Shown here: in pieces, positions 11,754 through 23,491 of the stretch
Layout of the letters: each line of letters starts with the position of its first letter
Position numbering within the stretch: the stretch's first letter is position 1
NCBI GenBank assembly: GCA_029378245.1
Contig: JARKIF010000030.1
Span: 496,001-560,000, forward strand
DNA: 64,000 nt
Direction of reading: 5' to 3'
Source: Roridomyces roridus
Lineage: Eukaryota; Basidiomycota; Agaricomycetes; Agaricales; Mycenaceae
Notes under the pieces: model-generated
The model's database searches: none
What the model was told of the DNA's origin: nothing
What the model saw: only the letters and a program-made list of their open reading frames with translations
Made by a program: the position numbers and the translations under genes

Positions 11754-13788
11754 TCAAGGGAGTTTGAACGCCTTCCTCAACCCCCGCGGCGCGACCGGCA
11801 ACACAGCATCCCCAATGGCACGCACGGCCTCTAAAAGCTGCACGTCCTCCTCGCTCATCTGCGAGGACCGTTTCAAAACGACTCCCGAGGTCAGCGTGGA
11901 ATTCGAATTCGAGGGGAGCTCGTTGATCGCAGGGAAGAGCTCTGCATCAGCTGCACAGACGGTCCCTGGCGCGGGGAGAGTTCCATTCTGGAAGTACGCC
12001 GCCAGCGCGCCGTGTGTACAGAGTGAAGGTGCGACGAGAGATGTGTGCTGAGTTCAATAATTTTTGGTTCAGAGAGGAGGGGAGGGGGAAGAGACGAGAC
12101 GCACGCCAGGAGAGTCTTGCGTCAGGAGGACCGAGCCGGGGAACTGTTCCGCCGTTTGTTGGGCCCACAGGTGCGGGGTCAGGGGATCGGCCGTGTTTCC
12201 GATGATGAGGAGCGGGTAGCTTGTGTTGGTGGCGCCCACGGGACCCATGAACCGACCCTCACGATGAATCTTCCAGCCGCTAAGTATAAGAAATCAGCAT
12301 AGACTCGCTGAAGCCTTGTCGACTCACTTGCACCAGATTCTCCACAACGCCCAATTATCCGCGAAACTCGACAGCTTCGCCTCATTCTCATAAAACTCGC
12401 GCACCTCGGTCACATTCTCGTCATACGCCAGAAAGTCGCCGCACCCAATGGCGATCTGCGCCTCGAACGTGTTGCCAAAGAACGGCTCCGCATCAACCTC
12501 GGCACTGCACTCGAACTGCGGCGTCTCAGCACTGGCAGCGCTGAAGGGCGGCGTAGCGTTCCCCGCTGCGAGGTCCGCTAGCCCGACAGCCGTGCCGACG
12601 AACGAGGCGTAGGGTGTGTCGAGTGCAGCAAAGACATAATCACGCAGGAAGCTAAAGTCCACTATGCCGTGAGAGAACGGAGTGAGGACGGGGAAGGGTT
12701 GGGCATGGATGGAGTGTGTTAAGGAGGCGAGGTTGGAGGCGATTTGTGAGGCGGTGGGGGCGTGGAAGGCGCACCGAGAGGGACCGGCGTCGGCACAGCC
12801 TGTGAAGAAGCTTTCAAGGGCCTTGTCCGTGTCGAGCATGGCGAGGGTCAAGTTGCCTTGCACGTGTGTCAGTCCTGGAAATGTAGAACGCAGAGTACTC
12901 ACCCGAGTACCACGCTCCGGCTTCGACCACACCGTCGATGACCATCCGCCCCACTTTATCCTGCCAGAAGTCAATTCGCAGGCAAGACGAATATTCGGTG
13001 CACTCACCGGGAACAAAGTCGCAAACGTACTCCCCAACACGCTCCCATAACTGATGCCCCAATACTGCAACTTCTCTTGCCCAAACGCTTGCACGATCCT
13101 CAGCATATCCCTCGCGACATTGTCCGTCGTGATATACTGCATCCAGCTGCCCTGCTCTGCATCGCGCTGCGCGACCCACTGCGAGATGAGTTGGTACTGC
13201 GCCCACTGATGCGGAAGGACGTCCGAGGATGAGTTGAGCGAGGGGTACCGCAGGTTGAGATCCGGGGGCATCCAGACCTGGCGTTCAGCAGCTGTGGCGA
13301 AAAAATCGACCCGCGGGGTGGAGAACGTCACGCCTCGCGGATCAAATCCGACAATGTCGAACTGCGGGCCGAGGAGCTGGGCGAACGCGGCGCCGGATAG
13401 GACGACGGTGCCGACGCCTGGACCGCCTGGACCGCCGGGGTTGAATAGGATGGGACCTAGGTACTCTGACGGAGGTGCGGTGGAGGGAAGACGGGTGATG
13501 GCGATGGAGGCATTGCCTTTGCTTGGGTCGTCGTAGTCCAACGGAACCTTCGTGAGTCAGCTTCGTACAAACGGAGCAGGGGTACGTACCGCTAGGAGAC
13601 TACATTGGAAGCCGGGGTAACAGGGCGTCCAGGTTAGCGTATCCGTTGCTGTGAGCTATTACTCCGTCAGCGGAGACTCGAGGAGTAGAAAGAAGATCGC
13701 TGACTGTCGTCCAGTTGAATTGGGCAAGCACCCCATGAAATTCCAGCCAAGAGAGTATCAGGGCTGCGACCGCGACCTTTACAATCAT
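11754..13788 (-). CDS. Secreted S33-type alpha/beta hydrolase, tripeptidyl aminopeptidase-like
   Basis: Serine peptidase resembling Streptomyces tripeptidyl aminopeptidases and their fungal homologues; expected to release short peptides outside the cell. Start at 13788 gives a signal peptide (MIVKVAVAALILSWLEFHGV, then LAQ). Motifs after splicing: TWTPCYPGFQCS, the oxyanion region NPGGPGGPG, FDPRGV, the nucleophile elbow GISYGS, a long lid region, then IGNTADPLTP (likely acid) and SPGHTSLV (catalytic His, codon reassembled across an intron near 12045-12105). The C-terminus ends GLRKAFKLP. At least six short introns. Convergent with the upstream sulfurase-like gene. A relic of a second copy lies at 18235-18480. 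Confidence 0.85.
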
Positions 13789-14628
13789 GAAAGGAGAAGA
13801 AGCTGGGGAAATGTAAGCGATGCTGCTGCGTCCAATAAATATGGCGTGTTGTAGTAGTAACGTTATGTCGGCTTTTGGAGGATTGCGAACTCCGACATCC
13901 CCGGTGGTATCCCGGCCTGCGTGTAATTGCAGAGCGGCATGCCATCAGCTAAGAAAGCATTGACCACGGTGAGGCATGGACGATGAAATTAGGTCGAGAC
14001 ATGTTTCACTCGGCAGACAGCTTGCAATTGTGAGAACCAGGCTACCAGGATCCAGAAAAAAAAGGGAGCCGTAGACAGCTTGCGACAGCGAGAGAGCGTC
14101 GGTCGTAGTCTCGGGACCAGACTGTATATCACTGACGAACAAGTAGTGATGTACACGTCGGTCGTGACTCGTGCGGCAGGTTTCAGTACGATGAAGTGGT
14201 CCCATTGCACAGAGTTGCACGTCGGGCGAGCTCAATGCTCATGGACGCGGGGATTCCCTTTGGGCTTGACGTGGAGGTTTGGAGCAGATGGCTGCCATCA
14301 CAAGTATTGATGCTCCCATGTGGAGCTTTCTAGACAGGGCTCAGTGCAGTCATGAGTGTTGCCCGTTGTGCGAGGTTGTACATAGCCAGTACGGCCGGGA
14401 TACTCTTGGACGTGACGGTTTGAAGCAGATGACTCAGGGCATGCGACCATCACATTGCTGTTCCCACGCATGCTAAGCGAGTCTTCTTAACAACGTCTGC
14501 TCCCGGCCCTTCTTTTTTGCTTCCCTTCGCCCACCTCCTCCACCCACCCACCCACTTTCCTTTCCTAGGCTGTGCCTCCTTTGCACCTTCTCTGCCTTTC
14601 AAACGCCCTCGTCGATCGACCCGCCATC
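13789..14628. other. Intergenic, divergent promoter region
   Basis: No coding frame recognised. A CT-rich tract at 14500-14600 immediately upstream of the small secreted protein gene looks like a fungal core promoter. Confidence 0.4.
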
Positions 14629-15327
14629 ATGCAGTTCCTCTTCACCATCGCTCTCCTCATCTCGCTCGTCCTCGCGGCACCAGTCCAGGTCGTCAAGCGT
14701 GCTCCCCGCACATACGCACAACTCTCCATCGGTGGTGGTGTGGGCGGTAACGCCCTGGCCGAGGCGCAGGCCAAGTTCCCGGGGAACCCAGCGACGTTGA
14801 GCAAGGCTACCGCGTCGGATTTCAATGTGCGTCTTGCTTCCAAGATCTTTGCCAGATTCCACTGAAGGGCACTGTAAAGGCCGACGCACATTGCTCTGTT
14901 GAGGCAGAAGCGGCCTTCCTTGCTGCTGGCGCCATCGCTTCGTCGAACCGCGCCACGAACGGCGTTTCTGTGGGATTGTTGTGCGTCAGAGTTCTGAGTG
15001 CTGACCCGATGGTCGTTAATGTCTTCTTACAGCAAGAACAAGGTCCTCAAGATCTTCGGTCTGTCCTCCGTTTGACGTGGCATACGTACGTACTGAAAGA
15101 AAACTAGGCACCATGGTCGCCCTCCAAGCTCAGATCGCTGAGAATGGCGGTACTGCCAGCGCTTCCCAGCAGGTCCGTCCTCGTCATTCTCTCTCTTCAT
15201 AAGAAAATCCATACCCACTTCAATACAGGCCCAACTCACGGATCTGCAAAGCAAGCTCGCGGTCAACGTCGCTGTGGACAAGACCAACGCCGGGCTTACG
15301 AGCCAGGACGTCACTTTCACGTGTTAA
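14629..15327 (+). CDS. Small secreted protein, Agaricomycete family of unknown function
   Basis: Start ATG at 14629 gives a signal peptide (MQFLFTIALLISLVLAAPV) followed by VQVVKRAPRTYAQL, with a likely KR processing site. Spliced exons read NALAEAQAKFPGNPATLSKA, SVEAEAAFLAAGAIASSNRA, KNKVLKIFG, LQAQIAENGGTASASQQ and LQSKLAVNVAVDKTNAGLTS, ending TFTC. Introns at about 14828-14880, 14982-15031, 15059-15109 and 15174-15231. The KNKVLK motif and acidic or alanine-rich helices match a common family of basidiomycete small secreted proteins, to my recollection. Its role is unknown; only one Cys survives near the C-terminus, so it is not a disulfide-rich effector type. Confidence 0.7.
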
Positions 15328-15624
15328 CTTTGGGATGTCGGCTTTTCTTTGCCCTTGGGGCGGCTGTGATGCGCATTTATTCTTTCTTCGATGGTCGCGT
15401 TCACACATGTGGTACTTACTTTGGGTTCGAGAAATACTTATTGGGTTTTGGCGCAGTATATGATGCATCTTCCCTCGCGAACTGCTGATTTGCGCAAATA
15501 CTTGTGAGGGGCTTCCGAACTCTTGGCCAACATGAACTATATGAAGGAAACGTTTACGCTTCTTCCTTCGAGTCTTCGACATCCAAGTAGCCCCCTAAAC
15601 CATCCTCCCCTTCAACGTATCTGC

Positions 15625-17928
15625 TTACAGTAAGTATCGCATACAGAAGCATTTGACAACGCACCTCAGCCGTTTGCTCAATGTCAACTCCAGCAACGCC
15701 CTGTCCGTCCTCCCGTACGAAAGTCCCTCCAACACCTCGGCTGGGATCCTACTCCCCTGACTCAACAGCAGGGCATTATCGAAGAGGCCGTTGGCCCGTT
15801 GCACATGCACGCGCCCGCCTCGCTCAGGCAGCAGCGATCCCAAAACAAACCACATAAACACCGAACACACCAAGCTCACGATCGCGCGCCATAGCACCAC
15901 GGTGAGGACAGGTCTCGCTGGGAACACGAATTGCAACTCCGCCGAGCTCAAAAGTGTATTTTGCGGGTACGAGCCGCAAGTCTCCCAATAGGGCTGAATA
16001 TCATCGACTGGCGAACACAGACGGTTGACGTTCCACAGGTAGCTGGCGAAGAGGCGTTCGAGTGCGCCTTGAAAGTTGACGAGGAGCGAGGGGTTGGTGT
16101 TGAATGGAGAAAACATATTGCCGTCGAGGAACTTTGCGAGGACGGTTTCGGGGAAGGATATGGGCTTGGTTGTGGAGGTGGAGTTGTACGCGGGCGTGCT
16201 GGGTGCGAAGGCAAAAAGGAATTGACGTTCTTCGGGCGTGAGGCCGCTTGTATCTGTTTGCCATGCGAACTCGTCCCAGGGATGGTCGTCGTGTGGGGCC
16301 TCGGGGCCGATGAGTCTCGTAACGTCCGTGAGAGGGTCAAGGAGACGACTCTGTGCGTCAATCGTGGCGGTGAGATTGTCGTTCTTCACCGAACAGCCGA
16401 TGACCTGGACGTAGGCATGCGAGAGTGGGCCGTCTGTCACCGACTGAGTCGTTTGGAAGGTCCATATGTGGCCTGTGCTGTTATTCGAATCGGTAAGCAG
16501 CGATGGGTAGTTGAACGTCGCGATGACCATGACCACTTGGTTGTGGCCGTGGCCCAGCGGGTTGTTGGGCACTCCTTCGAAACTCCAGGGCTGGAAATAT
16601 ACGGTCGCTACACGCAATGAAAATCCGGTACACACCAACGACTGAGTCAAACTTACTGAGTGAACCAGCAACGAGCTCATCGTTGATCCAGTACCCGTTG
16701 ATGTTCAACTCGGGTACAGACATGTACGGAGGGGCAGGGATGGACACGTTGATCCATGCGCTAGTTTCTTCCGCGGGGTTGTCCGGGAACAAAATAGTCA
16801 CGCCGTCTTGAATCGGGGACGGCACCGCCAAGCTCAGGTTCGACGAGCGGATCGGCAATGAGAAGGTATTGACCGTGGCGTTGCTGACTTGGGAGCAATG
16901 CACGTTGACGAGAGTCGCGTTGACCCGCGCTTGGTTCCACAAGCCGATGATGCTGTTGTCTAAATTGACCGTGTCGTGGATGAGCCTGGCTTGTAAGCCA
17001 GGATAGCGCGTGTCGTTGGTTTTCCCAGCAAACATATTGACTGCAGCATTCTGTTGGTCTATAAACTTTCTCTCCTCGAATGAAATGTAAACGAAAAACT
17101 CACGAGCGCAACGGGAGGGAATAAACTCGTGTCGGTGGAAGTCAGATTGAACTCGCTTGGCCACAATGCATCGAAATCGCCGAATCGGCTTCCGGAAAAG
17201 ACGTCCGAGTCCAAAAATTCACTGAGCGTGTCGGAACCGCCGAGGTCTATCGTGCTTGCTACACGTATCCCAAGATGAATATTCAGAGGCCGATTCTCGT
17301 CTACCTCGAAGACTCACCAAAAATGGACCCACTGCTAATCTGCAACAAAGCCCCAAGCCCCAGATACAAGAAGATACTTCTCAAACCCGGCGAAGCCGTT
17401 GATGGTTTTGCATCCGCTCGGGAGTATCGCCAGTTTGCAGACAGGGAGGAACCGAGGCCGGACCAGGCTTCAAGTCGGAGGTGCAGGAGACCCAATGTCG
17501 GTGCTTCAAAGGGTGAAGTTAAATAACACACGATACAGGCATCAGTGAGTGGGACGCACGAGCTCGAATGTTGGCGTCCACGGCGATTCCTCGGGTGAGG
17601 TAGACAAGGACCCCGACGATGAGGGCGAAAGCGACCTGCAAACCGGCGGTAATGCCCGTCTGCGTGAGGGCAATCTGTTGGCATTCAGTGGATGCTGGAG
17701 GAGTATGTACTGCTGCCAACTCACATCCGCGAACCTAGGCCGAATCTCCCACTTCTTGATCGCAGCCACGAGCGCGACTGCGTGTAATGCAATCAGTAGT
17801 GCATGCGTCGAGTGAATTGCCGCCAATTTGAGTGACTGCGAGCCCAGCCCCCGCGAGGTGTCCCTGCCCTTCCCCGTGATGGAACCGGAGTCGGACTTTA
17901 CTGCTGCGACAGAGGGGGCGCTTGACAT
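15625..17928 (-). CDS. Large Agaricomycete membrane protein with glycosylated extracellular region
   Basis: Uncharacterised protein common in mushrooms. Start at 17928 (MSSAPSVAAVKS). N-terminal hydrophobic helices are ALLIALHAVALVAAI, GLQVAFALIVGVLVYLT and SIFLYLGLGALLQIS. A long extracellular portion rich in N-x-S/T sites follows (NATLVNVHC, NVSIPAPPY, NNSTGHIW, NSTSTTK) and then a final helix VVLWRAIVSLVCSVFMWFVL with the short tail LLPERGGRVHVQRANGLF. The four-helix plus big-loop layout is typical of the family. At least five introns. The exact last exon is uncertain: the frame can stop at 15625 or splice to a nearby stop. No catalytic motif seen. Confidence 0.65.
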
Positions 17929-17967
17929 GGAAGCAAGCAGTTGCAGGGAGAAAGTCGACGAATATAT

Positions 17968-17974
17968 TATATAG
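17968..17974 (-). promoter_or_regulatory. TATA box of the large membrane protein gene
   Basis: TATATAA on the minus strand, 40 nt before the ATG at 17928. Confidence 0.4.
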
Positions 17975-18234
17975 AACTTGACGGTGCGATGATTGTGACC
18001 CTGAGATGCCACGAAAAGCTGTTCAATAGAGTCCATAAATAGTAGCCGCTGCAGTGGTCTCGCGCGCCTGTCATGAGGGTTATCTGGGTTTACCACAGGA
18101 TGGAACGTTCAAACTTCGAAGTCAGCGAGAGGCTGCGACCATCTTGCGAACCTGTATGGAGGAAGTTGACGATGTAGGCCTGAGAATGCGGGCTGATTGT
18201 TACCAGAAAAGCTGTTGAAAAGAGTCCAGACCAA

Positions 18235-18480
18235 AGTGTTTGCGCGCGCTTGCCTCGAAAGTGACACTCGAGAGGAACAACAGTTCCAGAACGGAACACT
18301 CACACCGAATTTCACGTTCACCTCTGGCGTCGCCTTGAAAAGGTCCCCAGCGATGAGCAGGGAGGAGGTGGACTTTTAGACGAGGGAGGTGTACTTTTAG
18401 ACGCTGTGCGCGCTATCACTGGCAGGAACGTCATGCAATCGTGACGAGGAAGTTGAGGAAGGCGTTCAAGCTTCCGTGAT
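18235..18480 (+). pseudogene. C-terminal relic of a second S33-type peptidase
   Basis: The plus strand encodes FQNGTL, then FTFTSGVALKRSPAMSREEV, which aligns with the intact peptidase C-terminus (LTSGVVLKRSSQMSEEDV). After a stop, DAVRAI and a KAFKLP-like end follow in broken frames. Only the last roughly 70 codons remain. It converges on the second MYND gene. Confidence 0.65.
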
Positions 18481-18561
18481 CCAGAAAAACTGGTGCATTA
18501 GCTTTTTGCTTCATATGTACGCACAAGTATCCAAGAAAATCACCCGCCCGCAGCTCCGCTT

Positions 18562-19304
18562 CTACTGACACATCCAGTACTGGCACCTAAACCCGGGTGT
18601 CAAGCACACCTTGAGCTCCTCACAATTCCCGCATTGGCGCGGTTCGGTCTCCCACACGCTCTCGGGGACCTTGTGCATCTTGGCGTCTTCGTGGTCGGGG
18701 TGGTTGCTGCCCGAGTAGGGACGGCCAGTGCGTTGGCTGAAGTGGTACCATTCTGGGACTGAACCACGACGTCGATGAAAGGGAGAATCAGAGAAGTGGA
18801 GAAGAAACGCACCTCTGCCACAATACTTGTGCCCGAAATTGGAGTCTTGGCAGTAACAGGTACCTTGGCCGAATCAGCCCGCTCAACGATACATGTCACA
18901 ACCCACCTCGACGATTGTGACACGCACAGTTACTACACGCGACGTATCCGCAGTCAGGACAGATGAGATTCGCCTCTTGCTTCTCCATGTCGTTGTTCGG
19001 GCTGAAGCGAACCTGGCAGCCCGTGCAGTGTGTCGTTCGGGGGCGGGGCAACGGGGGAAGACAGGTCTTTTTGTGAGTTTGCCAGTCTTTGATTCGATAA
19101 GTGTCCTTAAGAGAGGAAGAAACAAGCGCCGATTTGGAGGCATACCCTTCTAAGTTCTTCTGGCACTCCGCGCTGCTATAGTCAAGAAGCTTGGATGGGA
19201 ATCGACACGGAGTGGATGAGCACCGACCAGTAGTGAGCCTGTTTGCAGCCAGAGCATCTGTGTTCACCCTGCTTGCCGCATCCGCCAGCGCAGGTCGTAT
19301 CCAT
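18562..19304 (-). CDS. MYND-type zinc finger protein, copy 2 (intact)
   Basis: Paralogue of the gene at 7612-8383 with the same exon layout. Start at 19304 (MDTTCAGGCGKQGE). The MYND finger after splicing is RCSGCKQAHYCSAECQKN followed by DWQTHKKTC, matching the consensus better than copy 1 (Trp kept before the His). Then HCTGCQVRFSPNND, CPDCGYVACSNCACHN, GTCYCQDSNFGHKYC, WYHFSQRTGRPYSG and QCGNCEELKVCLTPGFRCQ, ending YWMCQ. Function is probably protein-protein interaction. It belongs to the inverted duplicated block. Confidence 0.8.
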
Positions 19305-19893
19305 TTTGTGGTGTTGGTGGTGGAAACAAAGGATGATTTGCTTGCATAGGTTGTGACTGATTGTCAATTCCCACGATGCCGATCAAATCAACCACGGCTG
19401 ACCTCGAGACCTGGCTTTGGGGCCATTTCCATACTCGAAAATATCCACATGATCCATGCCTTCTCCGGCGGTGCGCCGCACGCACGCAACTCGTCTGTAT
19501 GCTCATGCCTTCAGTCGTCGACGCTCGCAATACAAGACTCAGCGAATCCGATTACATATCCGACATTCTCCGAGGAGGTTGAAATTCACGGCACCAGTTC
19601 GATCTGAACGAGGTTGAGTCAGATGTCGTTAACCATACGCAGACCAGTACTAAGTAGTGGGCCGCGGTTCATGTCGGCATACCTCCAAGATTCGACGAGG
19701 CTGTGTGCTTATACCTTTTCTCTCAACTGGCTAAAAAATGCAGGCCCCCATGGCCAGTTAAAATCATCAAAACAAGGGAACGAATCGACAGTCATGGACT
19801 CATGGCCTAGGGTGGGATCGAACCAACTTCAGTGGCCACATGCCTTGCACGGACCGTGGCCTATATCGCATTGCTGCTATTAATGAGTCCAAA
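19305..19893. other. Intergenic, with one tRNA-like B-box near 19805-19830 (-)
   Basis: The minus strand carries GTTGGTTCGATCCCACC, a perfect B-box/T-loop, with TTTT about 45 nt downstream. A complementary 5' acceptor arm was not found. Sequence near 19304-19400 matches the upstream flank of MYND copy 1. Confidence 0.35.
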
Positions 19894-20508
19894 CTAATCG
19901 CTATACCCTCCATCCCTCAGCTCCTTCAACACCTTATCCCGTTGCTGACCCTCCTCCGAAAACGATGTCGACCACGTCCAAACCCCCTCCCCATCCTGTC
20001 CCTTCTCCTGATCCACATATTCCTCGAAATCCATATTGGAAATATCCAAATTGGCCATCATGATCCACGCTTCTTCGAACGGGGCTCGGCACGCAGGGAA
20101 TTGGGCTGTTAGTCCAAGGGAGTTGCCCTTATCGTCCTCGGTGTAGTCGTACACTTGTTCGCATACGAGACACGTGGAGGCGTCGAGCCCGGATTGGTCG
20201 ATGACGACCCAATTGCGCGAGGAGAGGTCCAGTGCGGCGAGTGTCTGCTCTTTGGCGCGCATGAAGGTGTTTATCTCTACGAGCGACGCCGAGGCGAAGT
20301 CTGTGTTATCGGGAGCGGAGGTGATGGGCAGCTTCGTTGGGACGGGGGCCGTGGATGGGAGGGTTTCAGATGTGAGGAGGACCCATGTACCGTTTTCGGG
20401 GTAGTCGCCGTATTCGAAGTCTTGGATTAGGAGGAGGGCGCGGTTGAGTGGCTGGTGCAGTGCCAGAGTTTGATTTGCATGGCTGGCGGCTGGGCTGCGG
20501 CACCGCAC
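19894..20508 (-). CDS. DUF6924-like protein (5' end uncertain)
   Basis: Single open frame containing LALHQPLNRALLLIQDFEYG, NWVVIDQSGLDASTCLVCEQ, ACRAPFEEAW and the characteristic LDISNMDFEEYVD, the pattern I associate with the DUF6924 family of small soluble proteins. No function is known. No in-frame ATG precedes the conserved N-terminus; the frame opens with GTG at 20508. A short upstream exon or an altered start is therefore likely. An ATG at about 20477 lies one base out of frame. It sits in a segment of about 1.4 kb that is absent from the other arm of the inverted duplication. Confidence 0.55.
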   Translation of the reverse strand: MRCRSPAASHANQTLALHQPLNRALLLIQDFEYGDYPENGTWVLLTSETLPSTAPVPTKLPITSAPDNTDFASASLVEINTFMRAKEQTLAALDLSSRNWVVIDQSGLDASTCLVCEQVYDYTEDDKGNSLGLTAQFPACRAPFEEAWIMMANLDISNMDFEEYVDQEKGQDGEGVWTWSTSFSEEGQQRDKVLKELRDGGYSD

Positions 20509-21146
20509 GGTTTATCCAAATACATGAAACCCAACAAGCCGAAACAGGCCGGGAGTGAGGGAGGTGAAGGTGAGCTTGATGTAGCCGAGTCAAGCCGAAG
20601 CTTTCCTGGCTGCCAGTGAATGAGGCAGGGCTGCCAGTGGGATGGTGCTGATACGAACTGACAGCGGAAGTTGAATCGTGCACGCAGCCATGATTGAATG
20701 CAGCCGGCGCTCATGCATGCAGTGGCCGCGGCCATGCAAACAGATCTCAATCAAGACCGACGACGTCCCGGAAAATCGTCGGGAATGAGACTATTCACAA
20801 GGCAAGGAGCTAATCGCGACTGACAATGGTGGTTGCGGCCCCGATAGTTGCGCCAAATAAATAAATCGAGTAGTTCATTGCCGAACCTTTAGGTTTGGCC
20901 TTAACAAGAATTCCTTGTCCCGTGGTTAGTGGCTGTGTCGGCGCTTAATGGGCGCTTTTCTGTAATGCCTAGTAGAACTTGTCCGTGGTTAGTGGCTGTG
21001 TATGCCGGTGTTTCTCTTATTTGCCGATTTACGGAACTGCAAAGAAAAGGTTCGGCCCTCGCCGCTTGCGGCATTATCCGTACTCATAAATACATTAGAC
21101 TAAATATGACGCGACATATCCCAGAAGTCAGAACGAATCATGAATA
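20509..21146. other. Intergenic, no gene recognised
   Basis: Sequence at 20835-20870 matches 7420-7450 of the other duplication arm. A short direct repeat (CGTGGTTAGTGGCTGTGT) occurs at about 20920 and 20984. Confidence 0.45.
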
Positions 21147-22880
21147 TCACGCAGTAATCTTGACCCATGCCTTCCGCGCGTTGCCTTTCCCGGGCACCGC
21201 AGGCTTCCACAAGACTCTACCCTCACCTTCACCTTGAGCACCAGCACAAATTCGTTCCCAACGGTGCGAATCCGAACCAAACTGTACCTCCCGCAAGTGC
21301 GGATACCGCCCAACGAGATGAGCGAAGACACGAGACTCGTAAGTGAACGGTAGCTTCGCAGGCAAACCAAACACTTGGAGCTTGAGAACCTCGATGGTGG
21401 GTGCGAGTTCGATGCGGCCGTCCACGAGCCAGCCCAGGGTATCCTGGAATCGTCACGATGAGTGAAATGAACGTTGAACGAACGGAATGAATGGGTATCT
21501 CACCTGAAGCCTGTGAGACTCGATGTCCGTACCATCTGCCTCGGGAGCGCTTCGACTGACCTCGACGACCGCAGCCTCGCCGGATTGCACCTCCTCCTCC
21601 TCGTCCGAAATATCATCCTCCGACAGCTCATCGAAAGCCAGATCGTCGATTAGCTCCGGAGGCTGGTATTGATCGACCGCGGGCTTGGAACGCATTTCGT
21701 GTTTCGCAAGCTGCGGTAGGCGCCGGAAGCGCAATCTGTCACCAGGCTGCCCAGGGCGCGCTCCACCGTCGATGGCGTAGCAAAACTCCTGCAGACGCGG
21801 GAACAGCGCCAGAATTCTCGCCATGGGTTCCAATTTCGGGACCATGGGGGGGACGATGGTGAGCGAGCGGATGGGAGCAGTGCTACCCGCAATAGCGACA
21901 CAAGTCCGCACGAGCTTGTCGTGCTCCTCGTTCTGGTAGCGTACTCCGAGACTGATGGTTACGCTGGAGACAGGGCGACCAGGGACGAGCCACTGATGTA
22001 TCTCGGGTGTAGCGGCGAGTGTACGCAAACGAGGAAGAGTGCGAGGAGGGAGGGGTGGATAGGAGATGGTGTCTTCGTTAAAGATCGGTCCCATTGTCAG
22101 GGACTCCAACCCCGTGAGCTTATCGACACATGCGATGAAATGGGCCAGGTCGGAGGGGGTTTGGATTGTGAGCTCAACGAGGTGTGGAAGTGGTTGTGCG
22201 CCAAAGCCACGCGTCAGCTGGGGGAGATAGTTGCCGGGCTCAAGAGTGCGTAGAGTCCGCGGTGAGGCGATCCGGACAACGGCATCTTCCCGCCCGAAAC
22301 CACGCTCGATCTTGAGGTGTTCCAAGGGCAGGAAATCCTGTGACTCGGAATTCTCGAATTCGCAATCTACAAGACGCAGTACCACGAGGCTTGGCATCGA
22401 CGCTAGCGTTTGGACTAGAGAATCATCGACACGAAAGTGTTCGAGGTGGAGGGTTTCGAGGTTTTGGCATGCAGCAATAGTCGTCAAAGACGTCGAAAGA
22501 ATCTGGCTCCGCATGTCGAGAAACAGACTTGCGGTCCCATTCAATTCGCGAGCCCAGCGCGACTCCGGATTCACATGGTCCGTTCTCAGGGGCAATTGGA
22601 CCGTCAAGAAGCGAATCAACGAAGCGTAGGGACCCTCCGCCACTTTCTTCATCCGCACTTGGGTGCGATGAAGATAGCGTACTTGGTCGGCGCTGACGGC
22701 GGAGGTGAAGTTCGCCGATGCGTCAAAGGTCTGCTCCAGCCAGAGGAGCGGTAAGCTAAGAGAGAGAAAGAGCCGGCACACTCGTGCCACCCTGCTGAGC
22801 TGCTTTCTGGAGAGCGATGCCAAGCATAAGAGCCAAATTTCAGGGGGCAGCTGAGCAGTATAGAGGGTGACTGGTTTCAT
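21147..22880 (-). CDS. F-box/leucine-rich protein (intact copy)
   Basis: Start at 22880 (MKPVTLYTAQLPPEIWLLCL) with an F-box-like N-terminus: PPEIWLLCLASLSRKQLSRV then ARVCRLFLSLSLPLLW. A leucine-rich region follows with repeated LETLHLEHF, LVVLRLVDCEFE, LEHLKIERGF, TLRTLEPGNYLPQL and LVELTIQTPSDLA. An acidic stretch (DELSEDDISDEEEEVQ) precedes one intron near 21437-21500 and the last exon ending KAWVKITA. Basidiomycete genomes hold many such proteins, presumed substrate adaptors of SCF ubiquitin ligases; the substrate is unknown. An alternative ATG at 22901 would add seven residues. A decayed copy lies at 5690-7360. Confidence 0.75.
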
Positions 22881-23432
22881 GGATGTGGGAGATAAGAGCA
22901 AGAAGTGTCGGCTGCGTTGCCGGTTGATATACGAGCGATAAGCATCACATCAATGATCAACCTCTGTTCAACGTTCTTCCGGGCTCCACCTGAATCCTGA
23001 TTGCACAGGCCTAACCGCCAGTGGAGAAGATGAACAAAAAGATGCAGCTGTCGTAGAACGCAGCCCCGGAACAGGTGTATTGATGCCTTCCCACAGACAA
23101 CTCCACGGGCGAATATTCTCACAGTTGCGTTTCCTTGTCACACTCCGCAGGTTGAACAAAGCCAAATGATTCCCGAGAGGACGTTTGTCACCGGTATCGC
23201 ACGGATGGTGCGCCGTCTTTCCCCTGGACCCCACCCACTGAGGTACCAACCAATCCGTTCGCTGATCGCTGCCTTTCGTGTCAGTGGAATGGATTTCTGT
23301 AAACCACACCTTCCTAAGCACACCTCAGAGGCCCCGGCGAAGCAGCTGCTCTCTTTTTCCCTGTTCCTCGTGGCCACCGACAAATAAGAAAACCGGTGAA
23401 AAAAAAAACCAAGCCCGAGGCAAGTATACTAC

Positions 23433-23491
23433 GACCCAGTCTCGATTCGAACGAGCTCAGGTACACGGCAATTGTTGTACAGAAGCTGGTC
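23433..23491 (-). ncRNA. tRNA-like element group C
   Basis: Minus strand GACCAGC...GAGACTGGGTC; the T-arm is GCTCGTTCGAATCGAG. A run of ten T follows about 25 nt downstream (A-run 23397-23408 on the plus strand). Same 5' end as the elements at 4436-4505 and 4763-4828. Confidence 0.45.
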
